Of a DNA stretch of 64,000 nt, positions 52,014 to 59,632 are shown one piece after another (position 1 is the first letter of the stretch; every line of letters begins with the position of its first letter). The notes beneath the pieces were generated by a model. That model saw nothing but the letters and a program-made list of their open reading frames with translations. It did not search any database and was not told the DNA's origin. This DNA comes from Gammaproteobacteria bacterium (GTDB taxonomy: Bacteria > Pseudomonadota > Gammaproteobacteria > Pseudomonadales > Pseudohongiellaceae). The position numbers were made by a program, and so were the translations under genes. The stretch spans positions 62,001 through 126,000 of the forward strand of contig JAQWPL010000033.1 of the NCBI GenBank assembly GCA_029245395.1, read 5' to 3'.

Positions 52014-52566
52014 GGGACAACAGCCCTCTGGCTTCGTTGTAGGTTAGTGATTTTATCCCAGCCATGTCCATGGAGATGGACAAGGACTTACCAAGAATAA
52101 AGGCCAGTATCCTGCCGTAATAACAAAAATTTTCTTTATACACCGGCAATATTTCTTCCAGGCTGCTTGCCAATTCCAGTGCCTGCTTTAGCTTTTCCTG
52201 TTCGCTGGCAATATGTGCCATAAAGTCATGGTCATACTCCATGGCAGGATCCAGGGCTAGTGTCCAGGTTTTGTCATCATGCAGAATACAGGAGCCAATA
52301 TAGCGTCCCTGATAGGCTGTGCTCCCCCACTCATAGGGGCCTACCATTAGCAACCGGAACGTGCCTTCCTTCTGGTACAGAAAATATTTTCTATTGGGAA
52401 CCGGGTTAAAACGAAATTCACTCTGCAATACGAACATGGAGGTGAATAATTCCATTTCCACCTGTTCGATATGTTTCGGCGGTAACAGTCTGTCCAGCCG
52501 ATGCCGATCAAGTCCTTGCAGCAGTGGAACCAGGCCTTTTCCTTGAGGGTTGGGATTGTCAGGCAT
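51991..52566 (-). CDS. DUF2452-family protein
   Basis: The 191-residue product starts MPDNPNPQGKGLVPLLQGL and contains FRFNPVPNRKYFLY, GPYEWG and a helical C-terminus ending LTYNEARGLLSHEQKFHA. The N-P-x-P-Q-G-K-G-L-x-P start and the tyrosine-rich centre are the pattern of DUF2452. No enzymatic motif or membrane segment is visible. The ATG at 52566 was preferred over one 15 codons earlier because it begins at the conserved block; neither has a strong Shine-Dalgarno. It is likely in one transcript with the esterase gene. Confidence 0.7.
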   Translation of the reverse strand: MPDNPNPQGKGLVPLLQGLDRHRLDRLLPPKHIEQVEMELFTSMFVLQSEFRFNPVPNRKYFLYQKEGTFRLLMVGPYEWGSTAYQGRYIGSCILHDDKTWTLALDPAMEYDHDFMAHIASEQEKLKQALELASSLEEILPVYKENFCYYGRILAFILGKSLSISMDMAGIKSLTYNEARGLLSHEQKFHA

Positions 52567-52673
52567 GGGAGGAATTATACCGCCTAAAACAGCAAATTTC
52601 CGGCAGGACATCTTTGCTTGTGACTATCGACTTTCCTTCTGTATCATAGCCCAGTCTTTTTTAGGGGAACTAC

Positions 52674-53564
52674 ATGGAATTAGCATTCGCATTTCAAACC
52701 ATTATCATTCCGTTTGGCCTGTTCTTGATCATGATGGGGCTTGGACTCACTCTTTCCATTGATGACATCCTGCGCGTTATTATCATGCCCAAGGCAGTAT
52801 TGATTGGGCTGACAGGTCAGCTTCTGCTGCTCCCTGTCATTGCCTTTGGTATTGCTTTCCTCTTAAACCCTGCACCGGTCATTGCAATCGGTCTGATACT
52901 ACTGGCCGCCTGTCCGGGGGGGATCACTTCCAATGCCTATGTGTTTGCGAGCCGCGGTGATATCGCCCTATCTGTCACCCTCACTTCTATTGCCAGCCTG
53001 TTTACCGTAGTTACTATGCCTTTGTTGGCCTGGATGGCGTTGACTGCTTTCACTGATAGCGGCGAAATTGTTGATGTCCCTATCGCCAACATGATGCGAA
53101 GCCTGGCGCAGCTTACTATCCTGCCAATTATTCTGGGTATGCTCACCCGCAAATTCAAACCGGACTTTGCCCAAAAGATGGTGGAGCCAGTACGAAAAAT
53201 GGCCATCGGCATCCTGATTATGGTGATTGTCGCCAATACCTGGTTCAGCATAGACACCTTGAAAATGTACTTTGTGCAAGCCGGTATGGCGGCATTAGTG
53301 CTCAACCTTACCTGCATGTCCGTGGGTTTCGGTCTGTCCCGCTTCGCAAAGCTCAATATTAACCAAACTATCTCTATTACCTATGAGGTGGGAATCCAGA
53401 ATCTGTCTCTGGCACTGGTATTGGCCAACACATTACTCATGGTGCCCGACTATGCCGCCGTCACCCTCGTTTATGGGTTTATCATGAAGTTCACAGCATT
53501 GAGTTTTATGGCGTATGCCAGGAAGTTGAAGGGATTGGATAAAGCCGAAGCGGCGACTGCCTGA
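52674..53564 (+). CDS. Bile acid:sodium symporter family (BASS) transporter
   Basis: The 296-residue protein has about ten membrane helices, with the BASS signatures LILLAACPGGITSNAYVFASRGDIALSV near residue 80 and YEVGIQNLSLALVLAN near residue 237, including the EVGxQN sodium-site motif. Bacterial members import organic anions such as pantoate, keto acids or bile acids with sodium. It ends next to purE, with a hairpin repeat in between. Confidence 0.88.
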   Translation: MELAFAFQTIIIPFGLFLIMMGLGLTLSIDDILRVIIMPKAVLIGLTGQLLLLPVIAFGIAFLLNPAPVIAIGLILLAACPGGITSNAYVFASRGDIALSVTLTSIASLFTVVTMPLLAWMALTAFTDSGEIVDVPIANMMRSLAQLTILPIILGMLTRKFKPDFAQKMVEPVRKMAIGILIMVIVANTWFSIDTLKMYFVQAGMAALVLNLTCMSVGFGLSRFAKLNINQTISITYEVGIQNLSLALVLANTLLMVPDYAAVTLVYGFIMKFTALSFMAYARKLKGLDKAEAATA

Positions 53565-53572
53565 AACTGATT

Positions 53573-53610
53573 AATTGTAAGGGCGTACAGCTTGCGCCCC
53601 TACGACAATT
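53573..53610. repeat. Dispersed GTAGGG hairpin repeat, copy 3 (symporter/purE junction)
   Basis: AATTGT...ACAATT outer arms enclose GGGCG...CGCCC. On the minus strand it reads GTAGGGGCGCAAGCTGTACGCCCTTAC. It overlaps the last codons of purE and may act as a two-way 3' end for the convergent genes. Related copies are at 16191-16226 and 41311-41339. Confidence 0.6.
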
Positions 53611-54100
53611 CCTCATTCATCTTTTTAACTTTGTCTTTCAACGCTTCCTTGTAAGCCGACATTTTCTCTGCAACGCCATCATCAAAAGCACCTATCATTT
53701 CAACAGCTAGAATGCCGGCATTCTTTGCACCATCAAGGGCAACTGTGGCCACAGGGACACCACCAGGCATTTGCAGTATCGACAAGATAGAATCCCAGCC
53801 GTCGATGGAGTTGGAGGATTTAACAGGAACGCCTATTACTGGCAGCGTAGTGACAGCTGCGACCATACCCGGCAAGTGAGCAGCACCGCCAGCGCCAGCA
53901 ATAATGCAGCACAGCCCTCTGTCTCTGGCAGTACGGGCAAAATCCATCATGGCTTCCGGTGTTCTGTGGGCAGAGACCACAGATATCTCGGACTCTATTC
54001 CGAACTCTGTCAGTGCATCAGCCGCCTGTTGCATGATATTCAGATCCGATTTGCTACCCATAATGATACCCACTTTGTGTGGGCCCGTTGCATTACTCAT
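53600..54100 (-). CDS. purE: N5-carboxyaminoimidazole ribonucleotide mutase PurE
   Basis: The 166-residue product has GSKSDLNIM (substrate phosphate loop near residue 15), SAHRTPE near 44 and GAGGAAHLPGMVA near 74, the PurE active-site blocks. It converts N5-CAIR to CAIR in purine synthesis. Its start overlaps the purK stop by four bases. The last residues are encoded by the adjoining hairpin repeat. Confidence 0.95.
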   Translation of the reverse strand: MSNATGPHKVGIIMGSKSDLNIMQQAADALTEFGIESEISVVSAHRTPEAMMDFARTARDRGLCCIIAGAGGAAHLPGMVAAVTTLPVIGVPVKSSNSIDGWDSILSILQMPGGVPVATVALDGAKNAGILAVEMIGAFDDGVAEKMSAYKEALKDKVKKMNEELS

Positions 54101-55236
54101 GCGATCACCTTTATTACGTTTTTAACCAGTTCTACTTTTTCTTTCAGTCGCGCCATGTCTTCATCCAGAATGGTGATATGCCCCATTTTCCTGTGAGGCC
54201 GTGTCTCCTGTTTACCGTACAGGAAAATCGCTAAGCCATCTATGTCCAGCAACTCATCCAGCCCTGAATAAATAGCGGGTCCTGTGTAACCCGGTTCGCC
54301 GAGTAAATTAACCATGGCTGACCGTCTGATGATATCTGTTGCCCCTAAAGGCAGATTGAATATTGCCCGCAGATGCTGCTCATACTGTGAAGTGAGGTTG
54401 GCATTAATAGTCTGATGGCCGCTGTTATGAGGCCGGGGTGCCACCTCATTGACCAGCACATCGCCTTCTTTAGTGACAAACATTTCCACAGCCAGCAAAC
54501 CAACGATGCCGAAACTTTCCACGACCTTTTTGGTGATTTGTTCTGCCTTGTTCTGTATTTCTTTTGAAACTTCACTGGGGGCAAATAGATAATCCACCAG
54601 GTTGTATTCCGGATGAAAGACACATTCCACTGCAGGAAATACCGCGACGTCCCCCCTTGCATTTCTTGCTCCGATGACAGAAATTTCCCGGTCGAAATCC
54701 ACTAATTTTTCCAGCAGCCCCGGTGCATCAAATGCCTTCTCGAGATCCGCTTCATTGTCCAGGCGTTGCACACCGCCACCGTCGTAGCCACCAGTGCCCA
54801 GCTTATTGAAGGCAGGCAAGAATTCCAGATGGGTTTTGACTTCATCCCTGTCTTCCACGAGCAAATATTCAGCCGTGGGGATTCCATTGTCCAGGTAAAA
54901 TTGTTTTTGCAGGCGCTTGTCCTTGATGATGTCAATGATGCCTGGTTGAGGATACACACGAACACCGTGTTCCTGCAGTTTGAATAGCGCCTCTACATTG
55001 ACGTTCTCAATCTCGATGGTGAGTAGATCCATCCCTTTGCCAAAGGCATAAACGGTATCAAAATCAGTGATATCACCAGCGGTGAACGTACTAGCCAGGT
55101 CTTTACAGGGGGCGTTGACATCCTTATCCAGGACACAGGTATGAACGTTGAAGTTGGTACAGGCTTGAATCAGCATCCGGCCGAGTTGGCCGCCGCCTAA
55201 TATGCCTAATTTGAAGTCCTGATAAAACGCCTTCAT
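54097..55236 (-). CDS. purK: N5-carboxyaminoimidazole ribonucleotide synthetase PurK
   Basis: The 379-residue ATP-grasp enzyme has GILGGGQLGRML (residues 12-23), FNKLGTGGYDGGGVQ near 145 and NEVAPRPHNSGHQTINA near 263. It makes N5-CAIR from AIR, ATP and bicarbonate, feeding PurE. The two genes form an overlapping purK-purE operon. Confidence 0.95.
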   Translation of the reverse strand: MKAFYQDFKLGILGGGQLGRMLIQACTNFNVHTCVLDKDVNAPCKDLASTFTAGDITDFDTVYAFGKGMDLLTIEIENVNVEALFKLQEHGVRVYPQPGIIDIIKDKRLQKQFYLDNGIPTAEYLLVEDRDEVKTHLEFLPAFNKLGTGGYDGGGVQRLDNEADLEKAFDAPGLLEKLVDFDREISVIGARNARGDVAVFPAVECVFHPEYNLVDYLFAPSEVSKEIQNKAEQITKKVVESFGIVGLLAVEMFVTKEGDVLVNEVAPRPHNSGHQTINANLTSQYEQHLRAIFNLPLGATDIIRRSAMVNLLGEPGYTGPAIYSGLDELLDIDGLAIFLYGKQETRPHRKMGHITILDEDMARLKEKVELVKNVIKVIA

Positions 55237-55332
55237 GGGTAGCCCTCGGGGGACTTTTCTCCAGAAAAGCGGCGAATCATACCACCACCCCTTGAGGAAT
55301 GAAATAGATAAAAGTTATTGATTTTATTAGGC

Positions 55333-56289
55333 TTATTCGCCCAGATCAGCGAGAATGATGCGCATCAGGCTGCGCTGCTCATTAGTCAGTAGCAAGGTCT
55401 GGTCATCATCCCAGATCACGGTTTCCACTTGCTCAACAGTTCTTGTGTCCAGGGCATAACGCCTGGCATTGCCAGATAGCCACTGATCCCCTTCAGCGGG
55501 ACGTTTGAACAACCACAACGTTTCATAGGACACCACGGCCAGGGTCTGGCCATCGGGTGATAATTCCGCCCCGGTTGCATCCAACAAATCGGGTTGGGAG
55601 TCCACTAGAGTTAGCACATTATCCTGATCGGTGAAATCAGTATCCAGCCGGTACAGATTGCCACCTGGTTCAAAAGCCCCCCTGCCGCCACGATCCTTGG
55701 TAATAAAATACAACTTGCCATCGGCAATGAACATGGCCTCGCAATCAAAATGCGGACTGGCAGGCGCAGGAAATTTCGTTTGTTCCGGGTAGCGTACAGG
55801 CAAGGTCTTGATGACGGCCGACTGGGTCGAAGCCGTTGGATCAATTTCACTGAGCAAATACACTTTCAGGTCATTGCGGTTATTAAAATTATTCCCCACA
55901 TCCCCCACATACAGATAATTCTCATCCACCGTCATGGTTTCCCAATCATTGTTCTCTGCATACAACACTCGGAAGCCTTCCCACTGTTCCTTACCCTCTT
56001 CTGCTTCTTCGCCGTAATAAGAAAAGCGAGAAAAAGTGGGAATGATATTGTTGCCTTCATTGTTGACGGCAAACAGGCGCGCGCCATTACGGGAGTCATT
56101 CACCACCCAGTAAGTATTCGGATAGGAACGGCTTTTCACCATGCCGCTGACTTCACTCAGAGGGTCCGCAGAGAAAGTCCCCACCACTTCGGGAACGAAG
56201 CCAGGCAAGGATCTATCAGAAAAATTCAGGAAGGCAATGACAGCGATAATGCCTATCAGGGACAGGGATGTGAGAACAAGTTTTTGCAT
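55333..56289 (-). CDS. Membrane-anchored or exported propeller-like protein of unknown function
   Basis: The 318-residue product has an N-terminal hydrophobic segment (about 4-22) and then repeated beta-strand patterns. Recognisable blocks are EVSGMVKSRSYPNTYWVVNDSRN near residue 46, VDENYLYVGDVGNNFNNR near 122, CEAMFIADGKLYFITKDRG near 183 and ELSPDGQTLAVVSYETLWLF near 243. The acidic loops and the N-D-S-R / G-D-V-G-N-N pattern suggest a six-bladed, possibly Ca-binding propeller, but I do not recognise a named family. It is 97 bp upstream of the purK start, which may be coincidence. Confidence 0.7.
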   Translation of the reverse strand: MQKLVLTSLSLIGIIAVIAFLNFSDRSLPGFVPEVVGTFSADPLSEVSGMVKSRSYPNTYWVVNDSRNGARLFAVNNEGNNIIPTFSRFSYYGEEAEEGKEQWEGFRVLYAENNDWETMTVDENYLYVGDVGNNFNNRNDLKVYLLSEIDPTASTQSAVIKTLPVRYPEQTKFPAPASPHFDCEAMFIADGKLYFITKDRGGRGAFEPGGNLYRLDTDFTDQDNVLTLVDSQPDLLDATGAELSPDGQTLAVVSYETLWLFKRPAEGDQWLSGNARRYALDTRTVEQVETVIWDDDQTLLLTNEQRSLMRIILADLGE

Positions 56290-56448
56290 AAGATAGACTA
56301 CAGGAAAAACAGCAGACTATTGCTGGGCGTGATACAAGTCAAGGAACAAAGCGCACATGCACGATTTACCAATCATACCGCTATAGAAAAGTATGAAAAC
56401 CAGTGAAATACTGGCGGCAACTAAACAAAAAATATGCACCTGCGAACT

Positions 56449-56805
56449 ATGCATATCCAAAAAGATAAAAATGAATCTATCGACTTCGATCAGCTACCGA
56501 TTTTCGACTTTACTGCAGATAAGGAAGTTAGTTCATCAATCGCGGAGATATTGGTTCCACCTGGCGCAAGCCATTAAGTGTCATGGTCTACTCGATCAGA
56601 TAAATATTATTATGTAATTGAAGGAACTCTTTCTATAGTAGTAGAAGGTAATAATTACGAATTATCATCTAGTGATATTTTAATAATTAAGAAAGGACAA
56701 AAATTTTCGTATTCAAATAACAAAACCGAAGAAGCGAAATTGTTATTGGTCCATACTCCTTCCTTCTTAAGCTTGAATACGAGAAATTTGAATAACAACG
56801 TATAA
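56449..56805 (+). pseudogene. Cupin-domain gene interrupted by an in-frame TAA
   Basis: A 119-codon frame from ATG 56449 reads as one cupin domain (E-I-L-V-P-P-G-A-S-H ... SDKYYYVIEGTLSIVVEGN ... DILIIKKGQ) but is broken by TAA at 56575-56577, after residue 42. The reading frame is identical on both sides, so this is a point mutation, not a frameshift. The usual metal ligands HxH are replaced by S-W-S, and the second cupin motif lacks its histidine. The stretch is more AT-rich than its neighbours. A sequencing error is the alternative to a true pseudogene. Confidence 0.75.
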
Positions 56806-56854
56806 AAGACCTATTCTTTATTTCTTAGACGTCTAAAATTTCACGCTGGTAAGT

Positions 56855-57593
56855 TCAATATCCCATCGAACGGTTATAGATTGTCACTGCCAGCGCCTTG
56901 ATGGTTGCCGCATCCAGTGTTGCACTCCATGCAGGACAACTTTCGGTACGCCCGTTGGCGATAACATCAAGGACCTGCTCACGGCTGTTACCAAACAACC
57001 AGATATCATCAGTCAGGTCCGGCCCACCAAAGGGTTTATAACCCATCCCGTCTTCCCTATGACATTCAGCGCAAATCTCTAAAAGTCCTGAAACGTTTTC
57101 GACCGCCTCGGCATCATGATTTTCTCCTGCTAGGCTATAAACATAATCTACCAGGCCATTGAGCTGTTCATCAGTAAACCCCAGATCATTGTATGCGGGC
57201 ATTTGCGAAAAGCGCGTATCCGGGCAAGCACCGTAACGTTTGATGCTATCAGGGCAATCCAGGTTGCGTACTCCGTAGAGGATTGTCTGCATGATTTCAA
57301 ATACTGCTTCTGACTGAGTCATCTCGAAACCAGTAACTCCCCCACATCCAGTCAAAATCCACCAGATTGGGCACCCCGGTTTTTCCGGTGAGGTCAGATC
57401 CGTGGCAAGCAGCACAGTGCTCGGTTATAGCTTCCTCGGCTAGGGAATCCATATGCGACTTTAGCCCGGCATCTGCCTGAATAGAATCAGGCGACGCAAG
57501 CAGCAACGCCTCACCGAGATCCCTTTGAGCAAAAGTCATTGTTGAAATAAGCGAGAACATGCAGCACAAGATGAAGGGGAATTCTTTACGCAT
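56855..57593 (-). pseudogene. Di-heme cytochrome c (CcoP-like) disrupted by a frameshift
   Basis: The first frame starts with a signal peptide (MRKEFPF..., ending T-F-A-Q) and contains the first haem motif CAACH (C60, C63, H64) and GVPNLVDFDWMWG. It then goes out of frame at a run of five Gs (57339-57343 on the plus strand as Cs). Removing one G joins it to the second frame, with GFEMTQSEAVFEIMQTILYGV, MPAYNDLGF and the second haem motif CAECH. The fused protein resembles the periplasmic di-haem half of CcoP of cbb3 oxidases, but lacks its membrane helix. A sequencing error or slippage at the G run is possible. Confidence 0.8.
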
Positions 57594-57673
57594 CGGTCAC
57601 TCCAAAAACTCAAAGATGAATGATTCCTATTGAAATACTTTTTTTAACGAAGAGATGATGAGCGCAGCAGCTA

Positions 57674-58303
57674 CTACTTACTCAAACCCCTTAACACAAA
57701 TTCCAAGTGGGTGGAGGCGTAGGCGTCGATATCAAGGGGGGAATAGGTATCAAACTGCAGCCGCCAAAGCGCACTGATCATCGCCGGTGCTATCAGAATC
57801 TGGGTAAAATCCTTGATGGCACTTTCCCGAAACTCACCACTCTCAATCCCCTTTTGAATTATTCCCTGGACCAGTTCCTGATTGGTACGAACAATCTCCT
57901 TGAAAAAGAAATCCGCAATTTTTGGAAATCGTGAAGCTTCTCCCATGATCAGGGCAACCAACTGGGGCATCTCGTCTTTATGCAAGATTTCATACATGCG
58001 TTGAAAGTGGATGGTTAGCAATTCTGTGGCTGTGCCCTGGAATTCAGTTGCGTGGCTCAACGCTTCATCACGGGCGGGAAACAGATTCTTGCGAACCACT
58101 TCTTCAAATAAACTTTCCTTGTTGTCGAAGTACAGATAAATGGTCCCTTTGCCGATGCCAGCACGAACAGCCACATCATCCAGCTTGGTGGCGGTGAAAC
58201 CCTGCAGAGAAAATTCCTGAAAACCGGCATCAATGATGGCATTGCGACGGGCTTCTTTCTGGTGTTCGCGTTTGCTCGGAGCTTGCTCTGTTATTGCTTC
58301 CAA
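57674..58303 (-). CDS. TetR-family repressor of the adjacent RND pump
   Basis: The 209-residue form starts with TTG at 58303, giving MEAITEQAPSKREHQ..., with GGAAG five bases upstream. The helix-turn-helix is FTATKLDDVAVRAGIGKGTIYLYFDNKESL near residues 35-62. Longer readings from ATG 58387 are unlikely because they would start inside the gene's own promoter. It is divergent from the RND adaptor gene and is expected to repress it and itself through the palindrome at 58366-58383. The ligand is unknown. Confidence 0.85.
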   Translation of the reverse strand: MEAITEQAPSKREHQKEARRNAIIDAGFQEFSLQGFTATKLDDVAVRAGIGKGTIYLYFDNKESLFEEVVRKNLFPARDEALSHATEFQGTATELLTIHFQRMYEILHKDEMPQLVALIMGEASRFPKIADFFFKEIVRTNQELVQGIIQKGIESGEFRESAIKDFTQILIAPAMISALWRLQFDTYSPLDIDAYASTHLEFVLRGLSK

Positions 58304-58355
58304 TAATGCTTCCAATAGCTGTAAGTCCAAATATCGCTTGACAAAAACAGTAAAA

Positions 58356-58384
58356 ATTATAAAACTGACTGACCAGTCAGTCAA
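58356..58384 (-). promoter_or_regulatory. Consensus sigma-70 promoter of the tetR gene
   Basis: On the minus strand TTGACT (58384-58379), a 17-bp spacer and TATAAT (58361-58356). Five of six and six of six bases match the consensus. The start site would be near 58349, downstream of the ATG at 58387. The spacer contains most of the palindromic operator. Confidence 0.85.
58366..58383. promoter_or_regulatory. Palindromic operator, probable TetR binding site
   Basis: TGACTGAC-CA-GTCAGTCA is a perfect eight-base inverted repeat with a two-base centre. Palindromes of this form are typical operators of AcrR/TetR repressors ahead of RND genes. It covers the -35 and spacer of the tetR promoter and ends 17 bp before the adaptor ATG. 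A TTGACA at 58338-58343 on the plus strand could be the pump promoter, though its spacing to the nearest TATAAA is short. Confidence 0.8.
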
Positions 58385-58399
58385 CATATTGATGCAACA

Positions 58400-59632
58400 A
58401 TGAATTCACCCTACCCTACTTCAAATAAGACCGGAAAACCTCTCTGGTTCTTCGTTTGTATTGCCATTCTGGGAGCAGGAATTGCCAGCTACATACTCTT
58501 GCTTGCCTTTAAACCGGCACCAGAGCAGCGCGATCCTGCAGAGTTGATACCTCTGGTAGAAGTAAGTCCGTTGCAATACAGGGAATCTTCCCTGCTCATA
58601 GAAGGCAACGGAATTGTGATGCCAAAAGCCGCTATCGCCATTTCCACCCAGGTCAGCGGTGAAATTGTCAGCTTGCATCCCAACATGGTCAGCGGCGGCG
58701 CCTTTGAGAAAGGCGATCTTATTGTTCAGATTGATCCGCGCACCTACCAGGCAAATCTTAATGAGGCAACGGCCACCCAGGCAGCCAATCAGGCCAACCT
58801 GGATTTTCTGAACAGACAGGTCGAGCGTCTGCGCTCCCTGCGTGAAAACGATTTTGCTGGTGAAGAAGCCCTGGAAGATGCCATCAATCGCCGCGAACAG
58901 ACCCTTGCCTCCATAGCACGCCAGCAAGCCATTATTGAAAACCGGGCGCTGGACCTGGAACGCGCCAGTATTCGAGCCCCTTTTACTGGCAGGATTTTTG
59001 ACGAAAGTGTAGATCTGGGTGATATCGTAGCCCCAGGCCGCGAACTCGCACGCTTCTATGCCAGCGATGAAGTGGAAATTGTTGTCTCACTCAATGCTGA
59101 TGATTCCGTGTTTATCCCCGGATTGTGGTCTCAAGTGCAGGGTGACAGTACCGGGCGTCAGGCCTGGATCACTGTGGACCATGGCAACAATACCTATCAA
59201 TGGCGGGGATACGTACATAGGGTGGAATCAGATATTGACCGCACCACGCGCACTGTAGATGTTGTGGTAAGAATCCCGTCACCTTTTACCCCGGGTGAAC
59301 CAGTGGTTGAATCAGGTTTGCCTGTGTCTCTCGAAGCGCCTCCCCTGCTTGTTGGTATGTATGCTGATGTGGCCATCGACGGCATGACTATTCCGGGGCA
59401 TTTTGTCCTACCTGTTAGCGCTGTGCATCAGGACAACACCCTCTGGACAGTGGCTGGCGAAAACAGATTACAACAGGTCTCTGTGGATTTTATTCGCCAG
59501 GAAGGCAACCTGGCCGTATTGCTTGCTGCCGACCTGCCAGAAGGCACTCCTATCATTATCAGTGATATTGCCCTGGTGACAGATGGTATGCGCATCCAGG
59601 TCAACCCGGTTTCCCCGGGAGCCATTCACTGA
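58400..59632 (+). CDS. RND efflux periplasmic adaptor (membrane fusion protein)
   Basis: The 410-residue product has an N-terminal membrane anchor (about 17-36), a barrel-sandwich domain starting VSGEIVSLHPNMVSGGAFEKGDLI near residue 92, an alpha-hairpin coiled coil (about 120-185) and a membrane-proximal domain after RIFDESVDLGDIVAPG. This is the HlyD/AcrA family organisation, bridging pump and outer-membrane channel. It overlaps the permease gene by one base. No outer-membrane TolC gene is present in the window. There is no strong Shine-Dalgarno before ATG 58400. Confidence 0.9.
   Translation: MNSPYPTSNKTGKPLWFFVCIAILGAGIASYILLLAFKPAPEQRDPAELIPLVEVSPLQYRESSLLIEGNGIVMPKAAIAISTQVSGEIVSLHPNMVSGGAFEKGDLIVQIDPRTYQANLNEATATQAANQANLDFLNRQVERLRSLRENDFAGEEALEDAINRREQTLASIARQQAIIENRALDLERASIRAPFTGRIFDESVDLGDIVAPGRELARFYASDEVEIVVSLNADDSVFIPGLWSQVQGDSTGRQAWITVDHGNNTYQWRGYVHRVESDIDRTTRTVDVVVRIPSPFTPGEPVVESGLPVSLEAPPLLVGMYADVAIDGMTIPGHFVLPVSAVHQDNTLWTVAGENRLQQVSVDFIRQEGNLAVLLAADLPEGTPIIISDIALVTDGMRIQVNPVSPGAIH

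Noticed and set aside
58304-58387. Longer TetR protein beginning at ATG 58387
   Set aside because: The extra 28 residues cover the operator and the gene's own -35/-10 boxes and show no family similarity.
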